Source: G963691835 sp963691835 (lineage in GTDB: Bacteria; Pseudomonadota; Alphaproteobacteria; Thalassobaculales; Thalassobaculaceae). From it: DNA of 64,000 nt. Position 1 is the first letter of the stretch. Each line of letters opens with the position of its first letter. Shown here in pieces: positions 52,362 through 61,197 of the stretch. The notes below the pieces were generated by a model. It saw only the letters and a program-made list of their open reading frames with translations, had not been told where the DNA came from and did no database searches. The DNA is taken from contig OY829383.1 in the NCBI GenBank assembly GCA_963691835.1, positions 4,650,001 through 4,714,000 of the forward strand. The letters run 5' to 3'. A program made the translations under genes and the position numbers.

Positions 52362-53117
52362 CTAACGCGACGAAGCAGCCCGGCAGATGGCAAGGAAGTC
52401 GTCGGACTTAAGGCTGGCACCGCCGACCAGCGCGCCGTCAACGCCATCCAACGCCATGATCTCTTCCGCGTTCCCGGGTTTCACCGATCCGCCGTAGAGA
52501 ATGCGCGTCGCCGCCGCGGCGTCTCCACCAAGACAATCGGACAAGATTGACCGGATATGCGCGTGCATGGCGGCAATGTCGTCGGTGGTCGGCGTGCGCC
52601 CGGTACCAATCGCCCAAACGGGCTCGTAGGCGACCACCACCGTATCCGCCGACGCCCCATCCGGGAGAGAGCCGCGCACCTGCCGCTCAACCACGGCGTC
52701 CGCGTCACCGGCGTCCCGCTCCGCCTCGGTCTCACCCACGCAGACGATCGCGATCAGGCCCGCCGAGAGCGCTGCGGATGCCTTGACCTCAACCTGCGCG
52801 TCGGTCTCGCCGTGGTCCGTCCGCCGCTCAGAATGCCCCACGATTACCCAGCCGCAACGGGCGTCCGCCAGCATGCCAGCGGAGATATCGCCTGTATGCG
52901 CTCCAGTCGCGTTGGGATGGCAATCCTGTCCGCCCACGCCGATCCGCCGCTCTCCAACCGCACCGACAACAACGGATATCAGGATGGCCGGTGGACAGAG
53001 CACGACCGAGCAGCCGAGCCCGTCGGCCCCTGCGGAAACAGCCGCGGCAAGCGCCTCGCCATCGTTCCGGTGCATGTTCATCTTCCAGTTTCCGGCGACA
53101 ATCGGCGTTCGTGACAT
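52362..53117 (-). CDS. tpiA: Triosephosphate isomerase
   Basis: A 251-residue TIM-barrel glycolytic enzyme. ATG 53117 gives MSRTPIVAGNWKMNMHRND, with the substrate Lys in GNWKMN, catalytic His in VIVGHSERR, and catalytic Glu in VAYEPVWAIGTGRTPT. Phosphate-binding glycines are in LYGGSVKPGN and VDGALVGGASL. The gene is divergent from ppiD with 250 bases between starts, a conserved alphaproteobacterial arrangement. Regions upstream of ATG 53117 that remain open are non-homologous. Confidence 0.97.
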   Translation of the reverse strand: MSRTPIVAGNWKMNMHRNDGEALAAAVSAGADGLGCSVVLCPPAILISVVVGAVGERRIGVGGQDCHPNATGAHTGDISAGMLADARCGWVIVGHSERRTDHGETDAQVEVKASAALSAGLIAIVCVGETEAERDAGDADAVVERQVRGSLPDGASADTVVVAYEPVWAIGTGRTPTTDDIAAMHAHIRSILSDCLGGDAAAATRILYGGSVKPGNAEEIMALDGVDGALVGGASLKSDDFLAICRAASSR

Positions 53118-53367
53118 GGCACTGTCTCCCTCAGATTCCGATCCCGACGCCTGCGGGGATCGGCGCCGAGGATTTCCGCCCGCTCTAGCACGCGAAATGC
53201 CCGGCCACCATGGCTTCCTGAGGAGCGCAAAGCGTTGTTGCCGGGCAGGCCCCCGAAAACCTATAGTGCGCGCCACATTTTCGTCGTCGGTCGCCGCTAT
53301 GCCGACACGATCCGGATCGCGGAGAAGCCCGGGACCGGCACCCAACAACCGACCGAAAAGAATAGCG

Positions 53368-55275
53368 ATGCTTCAATTCATTCGTTCCCGGATCGGGTCG
53401 ATCTTCGTCAAAGCCCTGTTCGTGCTCCTGATCGCAAGCTTCGCGGTGTGGGGAATCGGCGATATTTTCTACGGTAACCGGGCGGGTGAGACCGCGATCG
53501 AAGTCGGCGACGTCGAGATCACAACCGTCGAAGTGCTTCAGGAATTCGACCGCCAGCGCCAACAGACCGGTCTCAACATCTCGGCTGAAGACGCCGTCCG
53601 TTTTGGGTTCCTGGACCGGTCCATCGAGCAGCTCGTCAATGCGGGGCTGTTCACCGCGGAGTCGAACGCGCTGGGGCTTACGGCGGGAACGGACGTGTTG
53701 CGACAGGCGATTGTCGACACGCCGGCCTTTAGGGACGAACTCGGTCAGTTCAGCCCCTTCCGGTTTGAACAGATCCTGAGCCGCGTCGGCATGACCGAGC
53801 AAATGTATGTGTCTTTGCTTCGAAATGATGTGACCCGGGGTCAGATCGTCGCGGCAGTGGCCAGTGGCGCGACGGCGCCCAAGGTTCTGACCGACACGCT
53901 GTTCCGTTACAGGAACGAGCAACGGACAGCCAAGGTGGTGACGATCACCGCGGACTCAATCGGCGATGTTGAGGCGCCGGACGATGCGGCACTCGCCAGC
54001 TTCTACGATGACCTCAAAGAGGCCTACGAGATTCCGGAAAGCCGTTCGGTCACCTATTTGACGCTGTCCATCCAGACGATCGCCGACAGGATGGAGATCG
54101 CGGACGAGGATATTGCCGAAGAGTATGAGGCGGGCGGCGATCGCTGGCGGACTGCCGAACGGCGCGCGGTCCGGCAAATGGTCTTCGACGATCAGGCAAC
54201 AGCGGACGCCGCTGTGGAGCGGATCCGTGATGGAGAAGACTTCGCGGCGGTTGCCCAAGACGCTCTGACGCTGGGTGCGGACGATCTTTCTCTGGGCGAG
54301 GTTACTCAGGCTGACTTTCCGGACGCGGCCTTGGCCGATGCGGTCTTCGCCATCGACGAGGGCGCCATCACGGACCCTGTCGAGAGTGCCTTCGGGTGGC
54401 ATGTCCTTTCCGTCGACGGCATCACCGCCGAGACCGTCCGGCCACTGGACGAGGTGAAAGACGCGGTCCGGAACGAACTCGCGCTCGATCGCGCATTCGA
54501 GGAAGTGTCCGAGTTGTCTGTTCAACTGGAGGATCTGCTTGCGGGCGGGTCGACCATCGAGGAGTCAGCGCGGAGCCTGAACCTCGAAGCAGTGACGGTG
54601 CCGGAGTTGAACAACCAGGGCCAGGACCGTAGCGGCCAGCCGGTCGAAGGCCTTCCGACCGGCCAACCCTTCCTGGCGGCGGTTCTTGATCTGCCGGAGG
54701 GGACGCCTAGCGAGATTCTGGAGACGGCCGACGAAGGTTTTGTGGTCGTGCGGGTCGATAAGATCACGCCTCCGGAGATCCCGGCGCTCGACGCCGTGCG
54801 GGATCAGGTTGCCGACGACTGGATCGCGGACCGCAAACGTCAGTTGGCGGGTGAGCAGGCGGAAGCCCTGCTCCGGGCGGCGGACGCGGCGGGGAGCCTG
54901 GAGGCGGCCGTCGCGACGCTTGGCCTCGCGGTCATCCCTGAGGGACCGTTCACCCGCAGCGGCAGCGGGTTGGCCCCTGGGCGGGCTGAGACCCTGCCGG
55001 AAGTCGCGTTCGAGCTGTCCGTCGGTCAACGCGGCATCGCGGAAAGTGATGAGTCGGTTGCCGTGGTGGAACTTGTCGAGGTTCTGGCCGCCGATCCGAT
55101 CGCCGATGCACCCGCGCGCACGCAGTTGGCAACAAACCTGGGGTCCGACATCGACTCCGACTTGTTCACCGGCCTTCTTGAATCCCTCCGGAGCACTTAT
55201 GCGGTTTCGGTCGATCGCGGGGTCGTCGATCAGGTGATTCAAAACCAAGGTATGATGCACGGGCAGATGCAATGA
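53368..55275 (+). CDS. ppiD: PpiD-type periplasmic peptidyl-prolyl isomerase/chaperone
   Basis: A 635-residue membrane-anchored foldase. ATG 53368 begins MLQFIRSRIGSIFVKALFVLLIASFAVWGIGDIF, a single N-terminal anchor. A SurA_N-like domain (VNAGLFTAESNALGL) follows, then a parvulin domain (about 265-365) with ADDLSLGEVTQADFPDAALADAVFAI and VESAFGWHVLSVDGI. PpiD helps outer-membrane proteins leave SecYEG. The gene overlaps trpE by four bases (ATGA). Confidence 0.92.
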   Translation: MLQFIRSRIGSIFVKALFVLLIASFAVWGIGDIFYGNRAGETAIEVGDVEITTVEVLQEFDRQRQQTGLNISAEDAVRFGFLDRSIEQLVNAGLFTAESNALGLTAGTDVLRQAIVDTPAFRDELGQFSPFRFEQILSRVGMTEQMYVSLLRNDVTRGQIVAAVASGATAPKVLTDTLFRYRNEQRTAKVVTITADSIGDVEAPDDAALASFYDDLKEAYEIPESRSVTYLTLSIQTIADRMEIADEDIAEEYEAGGDRWRTAERRAVRQMVFDDQATADAAVERIRDGEDFAAVAQDALTLGADDLSLGEVTQADFPDAALADAVFAIDEGAITDPVESAFGWHVLSVDGITAETVRPLDEVKDAVRNELALDRAFEEVSELSVQLEDLLAGGSTIEESARSLNLEAVTVPELNNQGQDRSGQPVEGLPTGQPFLAAVLDLPEGTPSEILETADEGFVVVRVDKITPPEIPALDAVRDQVADDWIADRKRQLAGEQAEALLRAADAAGSLEAAVATLGLAVIPEGPFTRSGSGLAPGRAETLPEVAFELSVGQRGIAESDESVAVVELVEVLAADPIADAPARTQLATNLGSDIDSDLFTGLLESLRSTYAVSVDRGVVDQVIQNQGMMHGQMQ

Positions 55276-56780
55276 CCGTATCCCCCGATCGAACCCGCTT
55301 CCGAGAGCTATACGAAGCGGGAACCCCTCAGGTCGTCTGGACCACACTCGTCGCGGACTTGGAGACGCCGGTATCGGCGATGCTCAAACTCGCGGACGGC
55401 CGCGCGAACGCGTTTTTGCTGGAGTCCGTGGAGGGCGGAGCGGTCCGGGGCCGCTTCTCCATCATCGGCCTGAAGCCGGACCTGATCTGGCGGTTCAAAC
55501 GCGACAAGGCGGAGATCAACCGGAATGCCCGGATCGACCTGGATGCGTTCGAGCCGTGCCGGGAGGATCCCGCGACCGCCCTCAGGGCGTTGATCGAGGA
55601 AAGCGCCATTGATCTGCCGGACGGCCTGCCGCCCATGGCATCAGGGCTGTTCGGTTACATGGGATATGACGCGGTTCGGTTGTCCGAGAATATTCCCGAC
55701 AGCAATCCGGACGATCTCAAGGTTCCGGACGGCCTTTTCGTGCGTCCAACAGCGATCTGCATTTTCGACCGGCTTGAGGACATCGTGACGCTGGTCACGC
55801 CCGTGCGCCCCCGGGACGGCAAGTCGGCGGATGTTGCCTATGATGAGGCCCAGGAACGGCTGGCGGATCTGGTGGCCGACCTCCAGCGCAGCCTGCCCTA
55901 CCGGCGGGAGGGCGGTGGTGCCGTTGGAGAGCTTCCCGCGCCAAGTTCGAACACCACACGGGAGCGCTTCCACCAGATGGTGGAGAAGGCGAAGGAGTAC
56001 ATCCTCGCCGGAGATGCCTTCCAGATTGTGCCCTCACAGCGGTTCTCCGTTCCGTTCGAGTTGCCGCCGCTCGCGCTCTATCGGTCATTGCGACGGCTGA
56101 ATCCCTCGCCTTTCCTCTTCTTCTTCGACTTCGGCGATTTCTCGATCGTCGGCTCCAGCCCCGAGATCCTGGTGCGCCTTCGGGACGACACCGTAACCCT
56201 TCGGCCCCTCGCCGGCACACGCCCCCGCGGCGCCACATCGGCCGAGGACAAAGCGTTGGCCGAAGAACTACTGGCCGATCCGAAAGAGCGCGCAGAGCAT
56301 CTGATGCTTCTGGATCTCGGCCGGAACGATGTGGGCCGGGTGGCCGAGATCGGCAGCGTCAGCGTGGTTGAACAATTCGTGATTGAATATTACAGTCACG
56401 TCATGCACATCGCCTCTCATGTGGAGGGTACGGTCCGCCCCGATCTGGATGCCGTCGACGCCCTCGCCGCCGGCTTTCCCGCCGGGACGGTTTCGGGCGC
56501 GCCAAAGGTCCGGGCGATGGAAATCATTGATGAACTCGAGTCCTCCCGGCGCGGTGTTTATGCTGGCGCCATCGGCTATTTCGCAGCCAATGGCACCATG
56601 GATACCTGCATCGCGCTCCGAACGGCCTTGATCAAGGACGGCACCATGTATGTTCAGGCCGGCGGTGGCGTGGTCGCGGACAGCGACCCGGAAGCGGAGT
56701 ACCAGGAATCGGTGAATAAGGCCCGAGCCCTCTTTCGCGCAGCGGAAGAGGCCGTTCGGTTCGCGGCGCGGACCGGCTGA
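55272..56780 (+). CDS. trpE: Anthranilate synthase component I
   Basis: A 502-residue chorismate-using enzyme. The tryptophan feedback region is AFLLESVEGGAVRGRFS (near residues 49-65). Catalytic parts are EYILAGDAFQIVPSQRF, SPSPFLFFFDF-like NPSPFLFFFDFGDFSIVGSSPEIL, RPLAGTRPRGAT, LDLGRNDVGRV and AGFPAGTVSGAPKVRAMEII. Its ATG overlaps the ppiD stop. Component II (trpG) is expected next in alphaproteobacteria, but dddL follows instead. The glutaminase subunit must be elsewhere for tryptophan synthesis. Confidence 0.97.
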   Translation: MTVSPDRTRFRELYEAGTPQVVWTTLVADLETPVSAMLKLADGRANAFLLESVEGGAVRGRFSIIGLKPDLIWRFKRDKAEINRNARIDLDAFEPCREDPATALRALIEESAIDLPDGLPPMASGLFGYMGYDAVRLSENIPDSNPDDLKVPDGLFVRPTAICIFDRLEDIVTLVTPVRPRDGKSADVAYDEAQERLADLVADLQRSLPYRREGGGAVGELPAPSSNTTRERFHQMVEKAKEYILAGDAFQIVPSQRFSVPFELPPLALYRSLRRLNPSPFLFFFDFGDFSIVGSSPEILVRLRDDTVTLRPLAGTRPRGATSAEDKALAEELLADPKERAEHLMLLDLGRNDVGRVAEIGSVSVVEQFVIEYYSHVMHIASHVEGTVRPDLDAVDALAAGFPAGTVSGAPKVRAMEIIDELESSRRGVYAGAIGYFAANGTMDTCIALRTALIKDGTMYVQAGGGVVADSDPEAEYQESVNKARALFRAAEEAVRFAARTG

Positions 56781-57514
56781 TGAGTGTGGAGATCGCCAAT
56801 ACGGTCGAGCGGGAGCCTGCGGGCCGGCTCTCGATGCTGCCCGACTGGATGTACGCGATCCGGGAGTTCGATTACGCCTATCGTGCGGGATCATCCGGGG
56901 GCAGCCCGGCCATCCGGTCGCATATGAAGATCGTTCGGGACTCCCTCGCCAAGGCTTTTGCCGCAAACCCGGACGTCATTCCGCCAGCGCCGAAGACACG
57001 GCCCGTTCAGGCCCATCTGGAACGCGCCTTGGACAACGGCCTCGATGGCACCATGCGGTCCATGGTCAAGGCGGTGGAGAATCTGAAAGGCAGCCTCTCC
57101 TGGGAAATCGGGTATGAGCGCATTCCGAGGCACCTGGAGACCAAGTACGCCTATGCTGATCTGATCGGTCCCCATGGCCCTGTCGTGTGGCCATCCTTGA
57201 CGTTGGGGCTGGTGCTGTTCGCGCCGCGCACCACCTATCCCGCCCACAGTCATGAGGGTATCACGGAGAGTTACCTGTCGCTGTCCGGCTACTGGAGCGA
57301 GAACGATACGGGCGTGTATGCGCCGGGCTCGATGGTGCTGAACCTCCCCGGTCACACGCACACGATCACAACTGCTGATCGGGAGCCGGTGCTGCTGGCC
57401 TATGCCTGGGTCGGCACCCAGGAAAAGCTGGCGAACCCGGGCATGAAGTTCAGCCGCCGGGCCAACCGCGCTTCGCCGAGCCGGAAGAAGAAACCAGTCA
57501 ATCCGGCCGCTTAA
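56780..57514 (+). CDS. dddL: DddL-type DMSP lyase (cupin)
   Basis: A 244-residue cupin of the DMSP lyase family. The N-terminal helical part leads to the barrel that carries YAYADLIGPHGPVVWPSL, LVLFAPRTTYPAHSHEGITE, SYLSLSGYWSENDTGVYAPGS and LPGHTHTITTADREPVLLAYAW. Metal-site candidates are H156, H158, E163, Y165 and H194. This arrangement and the text of the core match DddL, which splits dimethylsulfoniopropionate into dimethyl sulfide and acrylate. It begins one base inside the trpE stop (TGATG), so it is translationally coupled to trpE. Its TAA shares TTAA with the stop of the convergent VOC gene. A second lyase, DddP, is about 22 kb away. Confidence 0.88.
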   Translation: MSVEIANTVEREPAGRLSMLPDWMYAIREFDYAYRAGSSGGSPAIRSHMKIVRDSLAKAFAANPDVIPPAPKTRPVQAHLERALDNGLDGTMRSMVKAVENLKGSLSWEIGYERIPRHLETKYAYADLIGPHGPVVWPSLTLGLVLFAPRTTYPAHSHEGITESYLSLSGYWSENDTGVYAPGSMVLNLPGHTHTITTADREPVLLAYAWVGTQEKLANPGMKFSRRANRASPSRKKKPVNPAA

Positions 57515-57927
57515 AGCTGGTTCGAAACCTCGATCAGGTTGAGATCCGGGTCCCGCATGTAGACGGACAGGATCGGGCCGTTCGCCCCCGTCTTCTGGAC
57601 GGGACCCTCCAGGATCTGGATTCCCAGTTCCGCCGCCCGGGCCGCGACGCTGGCAACCGGTGTCTCTGTTAGGAAGCAAAGATCTCCCGAACCGGGCACC
57701 GGGTTCTCGGCTTTCGGCTCCAGCTCCCGCCCGGCGATGTGGAGATTGATCTTCTGCCGACCGAAGCCGATCGCGTGCCGTCCCTCACCGAATGGTGTGT
57801 AGGTCATGCCGAGGAAGTCGCAATAGAAGCGGCGCGTCGCATCCAAATCCCGGACCGTCAGGACAAGATGATCAAGAGACGCGATGCTGATCTCATGACC
57901 AACCGGGTGGCCATTGCTCTCCGACAT
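57511..57927 (-). CDS. VOC-family glyoxalase-like protein
   Basis: A 138-residue single-domain metal-dependent protein. ATG 57927 opens MSESNGHPVGHEISIAS; the core has LDHLVLTVRDLDATRRFYCDFLGM, INLHIAGRELEP, GDLCFLTETPV and YMRDPDLNLIEVSNQ, giving a His (DHLVL), a His (NLHIA) and a Glu (LIEVS) as probable ligands. These resemble glyoxalase/fosfomycin-type VOC proteins. It begins two bases after the stop of the MFS gene, so both are in one transcript. It converges on dddL with overlapping TTAA stops. Confidence 0.85.
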   Translation of the reverse strand: MSESNGHPVGHEISIASLDHLVLTVRDLDATRRFYCDFLGMTYTPFGEGRHAIGFGRQKINLHIAGRELEPKAENPVPGSGDLCFLTETPVASVAARAAELGIQILEGPVQKTGANGPILSVYMRDPDLNLIEVSNQL

Positions 57928-57929
57928 CC

Positions 57930-59180
57930 CTACTCCGCGGGTTGAGGGGTGGGATCGGCATTCGCCGATGCCGCCGACTTGTCCGAGGCTGACGCTGGAA
58001 GGGCAGCCGCCGCGATCACGCCAACGACGGCCAAACCCGCCAGCGTCACGATCAGCCAATAGAAGCCGCCGGTTGCCGCAAAGATCCAGGCGATCAGGTA
58101 AATCGACCCCGCCGAGATCCCAAGGGTCAGCAGGAACTTCACGCCAAACGCCGTCCCGCGCCATTTGGGCGGGGTGTAGCGAGCGAAGAGACTGTTCTCC
58201 GTCGGCACCGCCGTGGTGTTCGACAGGACCATGAAGACGGCTACGGGGAAGAGAAGCCAACTGTCCAGGCTGGCCGCGACCAGCAAGAGCGGGATCTGAA
58301 GGGCCCAGCACACCAGATATACCCGCTTCAAACGGAAGCGGTCCGCCAGCCAACCGCCCAGGATCTGCGCGCCGCCCGAGAAGATGTAGATGGCCGACAC
58401 AAGGGCACCGATGCCGAGGATACCCTCGCCTAGGAACCCGCCCATCGTTTCGTTCAACCACCCGCCGATACGGATCTCGAACAGCTTGGGCATCGCCGTT
58501 TGGGTCGCCTGATAGATCAAACCGGAGCATGCCACCGTGATCGCCAGCACGATCGCCGCCCGCTTCATGTCGCCGGTACTCGCCTCCGACGGCATGGCTT
58601 GGGCACCCGCACGGTCGTCGGCGATATCCCCCCGGCCCCAAACCGCCAGGAGCCAAACACCGGTGGCGATCGAGACCATCCCGGGCACGATGAAGGCAGC
58701 CCGCCAGGACACCCAGTCGGTCAGGGCCGCCGCCGCGAACGACGCGAGCCCGACGCCGAGGCTGCCGAACACACCATTGATGCCAAGCGCCTTACCCCGG
58801 TTCTCGGACCGTCGAACGACCCAGGCGATGCCGACGGGGTGATAGATCGCCGCGAAAGTCCCCATCAGCGCGAGACCGGCCGCGATCTGAAATGTGCCAT
58901 TCGACAATCCGGTCAGAATGCAGGCAACGCCGGTGCCGATGAAAAAGACCACCATCATGCCGACAGCACTCCACCGGTCGCCGAGATAGCCGGCGGGCAG
59001 TGCCATGACCCCGAACATCACGTTGCCCAGGAACATCAGTGGCAGCAGCTCGTGATACGGCAGCCCGAACTCCCCCTCCAGCGCCAAGACGACCGTGGGG
59101 AAGATCAACATCAGAAGATGCGCATAGGCATGGCCGACGCAGGAGAACATCAGCGTCAGCCGCGCGGATTTCGCGGACAT
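57930..59180 (-). CDS. Major facilitator superfamily transporter
   Basis: A 416-residue inner-membrane carrier. ATG 59180 gives MSAKSARLTLMFSCVGHAYAHLLMLIFPTVV, with PAGYLGDRWSAVGMMVVFF as the loop 2-3 motif and GWLADRFRLKRVYLV for loop 8-9. Other parts, such as AAIYHPVGIAWVV, resemble fosmidomycin-resistance and related carriers. About twelve spans are visible, and a region after residue 225 is a cytosolic charged loop. It is the first gene of a two-gene unit with the VOC protein. Confidence 0.87.
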   Translation of the reverse strand: MSAKSARLTLMFSCVGHAYAHLLMLIFPTVVLALEGEFGLPYHELLPLMFLGNVMFGVMALPAGYLGDRWSAVGMMVVFFIGTGVACILTGLSNGTFQIAAGLALMGTFAAIYHPVGIAWVVRRSENRGKALGINGVFGSLGVGLASFAAAALTDWVSWRAAFIVPGMVSIATGVWLLAVWGRGDIADDRAGAQAMPSEASTGDMKRAAIVLAITVACSGLIYQATQTAMPKLFEIRIGGWLNETMGGFLGEGILGIGALVSAIYIFSGGAQILGGWLADRFRLKRVYLVCWALQIPLLLVAASLDSWLLFPVAVFMVLSNTTAVPTENSLFARYTPPKWRGTAFGVKFLLTLGISAGSIYLIAWIFAATGGFYWLIVTLAGLAVVGVIAAAALPASASDKSAASANADPTPQPAE

Positions 59181-59330
59181 GATCAGGCTTTCCGTAGGCG
59201 GAGCACGAGCGTCGCCCTCCGCAGAACCTAAAGTATCGCACCGCGACCGATATGACGGCAAGCCACGCCCCAACACGGCAGCCATGCCCAAAGGCGGGTT
59301 AAAGACCCTGCCCGGGCATGCTATCTCCCT

Positions 59331-61178
59331 GTGTCCGACGAATCCCCTGGGAGCGGCCTCGTGGAAGATCTCGCCTACTCAGACGACTACATCCGGAACA
59401 TCCTGTCCTCCGTCCGAACGATCGCGATGGTCGGCGCCAGTCCTAACTGGAACCGGCCGAGCTACTTCGCCATGAAGTATCTTCAGGCGAAGGGCTACAG
59501 GGTCATCCCTGTCAACCCGAGGGCTGCGGGTGAGACGATCCTGGGAGAGACCGTGTACCCGGACCTCGCCAGCCTTCCGGTCCCCGTGGAGATGATCGAC
59601 ATCTTCCGGAACTCGGCGGCGGCGGGGCCGATCACCGATGAAGCATTGGCGGAGACCAATGCGGAGGTGATCTGGATGCAGCTCGGCGTCCGCAACGACG
59701 AGGCAGCCGCGAAGGCTGAAGCGGCTGGCCGGAAGGTCGTCATGAACCGCTGCCCGAAGATCGAGTTCTCCCGGCTTTATGGCGAGTTGTCGTGGCACGG
59801 CTTCAACTCCAACGTCATCTCTTCGAAGCGCCGCCCAGTGGGCAAGGCATCCACCGGTACACCCGCCAACGACGATGTCGAGGTCAGCAGGACCCCGAAC
59901 GCTCCGCCCGTGGCGGGTTTCGAGACCTTGTCCATTCATGCGGGCGCATCCCCCGATCCGACGACGGGCGCCCGATCCACGCCGATTTTTCAGACGACGG
60001 CCTACGTCTTCGATGACGCGGACCAGGCGGCGTCTCTCTTCAATCTCCAGACGTTTGGCAACATCTACTCCCGCCTCTCGAACCCGACCACGGCCGTGCT
60101 GGAGGAGCGTCTCGCCAGCCTTGAAGGCGGCCGGGGTACGACCTGCACCGCCTCGGGCCACTCGGCACAGATGCTCGCGCTTTTCGCCTTGATGAACCCG
60201 GGTGACAGAATGGTGGCCTCCACCAAGCTCTATGGCGGGTCCATCACCCAGTTCGGAAAGACCTTCAAGAAGTTCGACTGGCACTGCGACTTCGTCGATC
60301 TTGAAGATGTGGATGCGGTCAAAGCCGCCGTCTCAGCACCGAATGTGAAGGCCCTTTTCGTTGAGAGCCTCGCCAACCCGGGCGGCGTGATCACGGATCT
60401 GGACGCGATGGCCCAGATTGCGAACGAGGCTCAGATTCCGCTGATCGTCGACAACACCATGGCGACCCCCTATCTGTGTCGCCCGATCGACCATGGCGCG
60501 GACCTGGTGATCCACTCCACCACGAAGTTTCTCTCCGGCCATGGCAATGCCATGGGTGGTGCTGTGGTCGACAGCGGCCGTTTCGACTGGGGGGCGACCG
60601 ACAAGTTTCCGTCTCTCGCTGAGCCGGAGGCCGCCTACCACGGCCTTTCGTTCTGGGAGACGTTCGGCGATCTCGCCTTCACCACCTACGGCCATGCCGT
60701 CGGGTTGCGGGATCTCGGGCCAACCATGGCGCCGATGAACGCCTACCTGACGATCACGGGTGTGGAGACCCTCGCCCTCCGCATGGCGCGGCACGTCGAG
60801 AACGCGTCGGAAGTCGCAACGTTCCTGGAGGGCCACGACGCCGTCAGTTGGGTGAGCTACGCCGGGCTGCCCTCGAGCGCCTACTTCGAACGCGCCAAAC
60901 GCTATCTGCCCAAAGGGGCCGGTTCGGTCTTCACGTTCGGGGTCAAAAGCGGCTACGACGCCGGGATGAAGCTCGTGGAGCGGTGCAACCTCTTCAGCCA
61001 CTTGGCCAACATCGGCGATACGCGCTCCCTGATCCTGCACCCCGCGTCGACCACGCACCGCCAACTGACCGAAGAGCAGCGGGCGGCGGCCGGTGCCGGG
61101 GATGACGTGATCCGGATCTCGGTCGGTCTGGAGACCGCGGCCGACATCATCGCGGATCTGGACCAGGCGCTGTCCTAA
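59331..61178 (+). CDS. metY: CoA-binding domain fused to O-acetylhomoserine aminocarboxypropyltransferase
   Basis: A 615-residue fusion. Residues about 10-150 are a YccU-type CoA-binding domain (SVRTIAMVGASPNWNRPSYF, GYRVIPVNPRA, EVIWMQLGVRN, VVMNRCPKIEFSRLYGEL). After a short linker (residues 160-200), the PLP enzyme begins at GFETLSIHAGASPDPTTGARSTPIFQTTAY, with LASLEGGRGTTCTASGHSAQ, VDNTMATPYLCRPIDHGADL, and the Schiff-base Lys in IHSTTKFLSGHGNAMGG. The C-terminal half converts O-acetylhomoserine plus sulfide to homocysteine. The GTG start is inferred; no strong ribosome-binding site is seen. A CoA sensor fused to a homocysteine-forming enzyme could couple acetyl-CoA or CoA supply to sulfur assimilation. 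Confidence 0.9.
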   Translation: MSDESPGSGLVEDLAYSDDYIRNILSSVRTIAMVGASPNWNRPSYFAMKYLQAKGYRVIPVNPRAAGETILGETVYPDLASLPVPVEMIDIFRNSAAAGPITDEALAETNAEVIWMQLGVRNDEAAAKAEAAGRKVVMNRCPKIEFSRLYGELSWHGFNSNVISSKRRPVGKASTGTPANDDVEVSRTPNAPPVAGFETLSIHAGASPDPTTGARSTPIFQTTAYVFDDADQAASLFNLQTFGNIYSRLSNPTTAVLEERLASLEGGRGTTCTASGHSAQMLALFALMNPGDRMVASTKLYGGSITQFGKTFKKFDWHCDFVDLEDVDAVKAAVSAPNVKALFVESLANPGGVITDLDAMAQIANEAQIPLIVDNTMATPYLCRPIDHGADLVIHSTTKFLSGHGNAMGGAVVDSGRFDWGATDKFPSLAEPEAAYHGLSFWETFGDLAFTTYGHAVGLRDLGPTMAPMNAYLTITGVETLALRMARHVENASEVATFLEGHDAVSWVSYAGLPSSAYFERAKRYLPKGAGSVFTFGVKSGYDAGMKLVERCNLFSHLANIGDTRSLILHPASTTHRQLTEEQRAAAGAGDDVIRISVGLETAADIIADLDQALS

Positions 61179-61197
61179 CGGACGGGGCGCCATGCGG

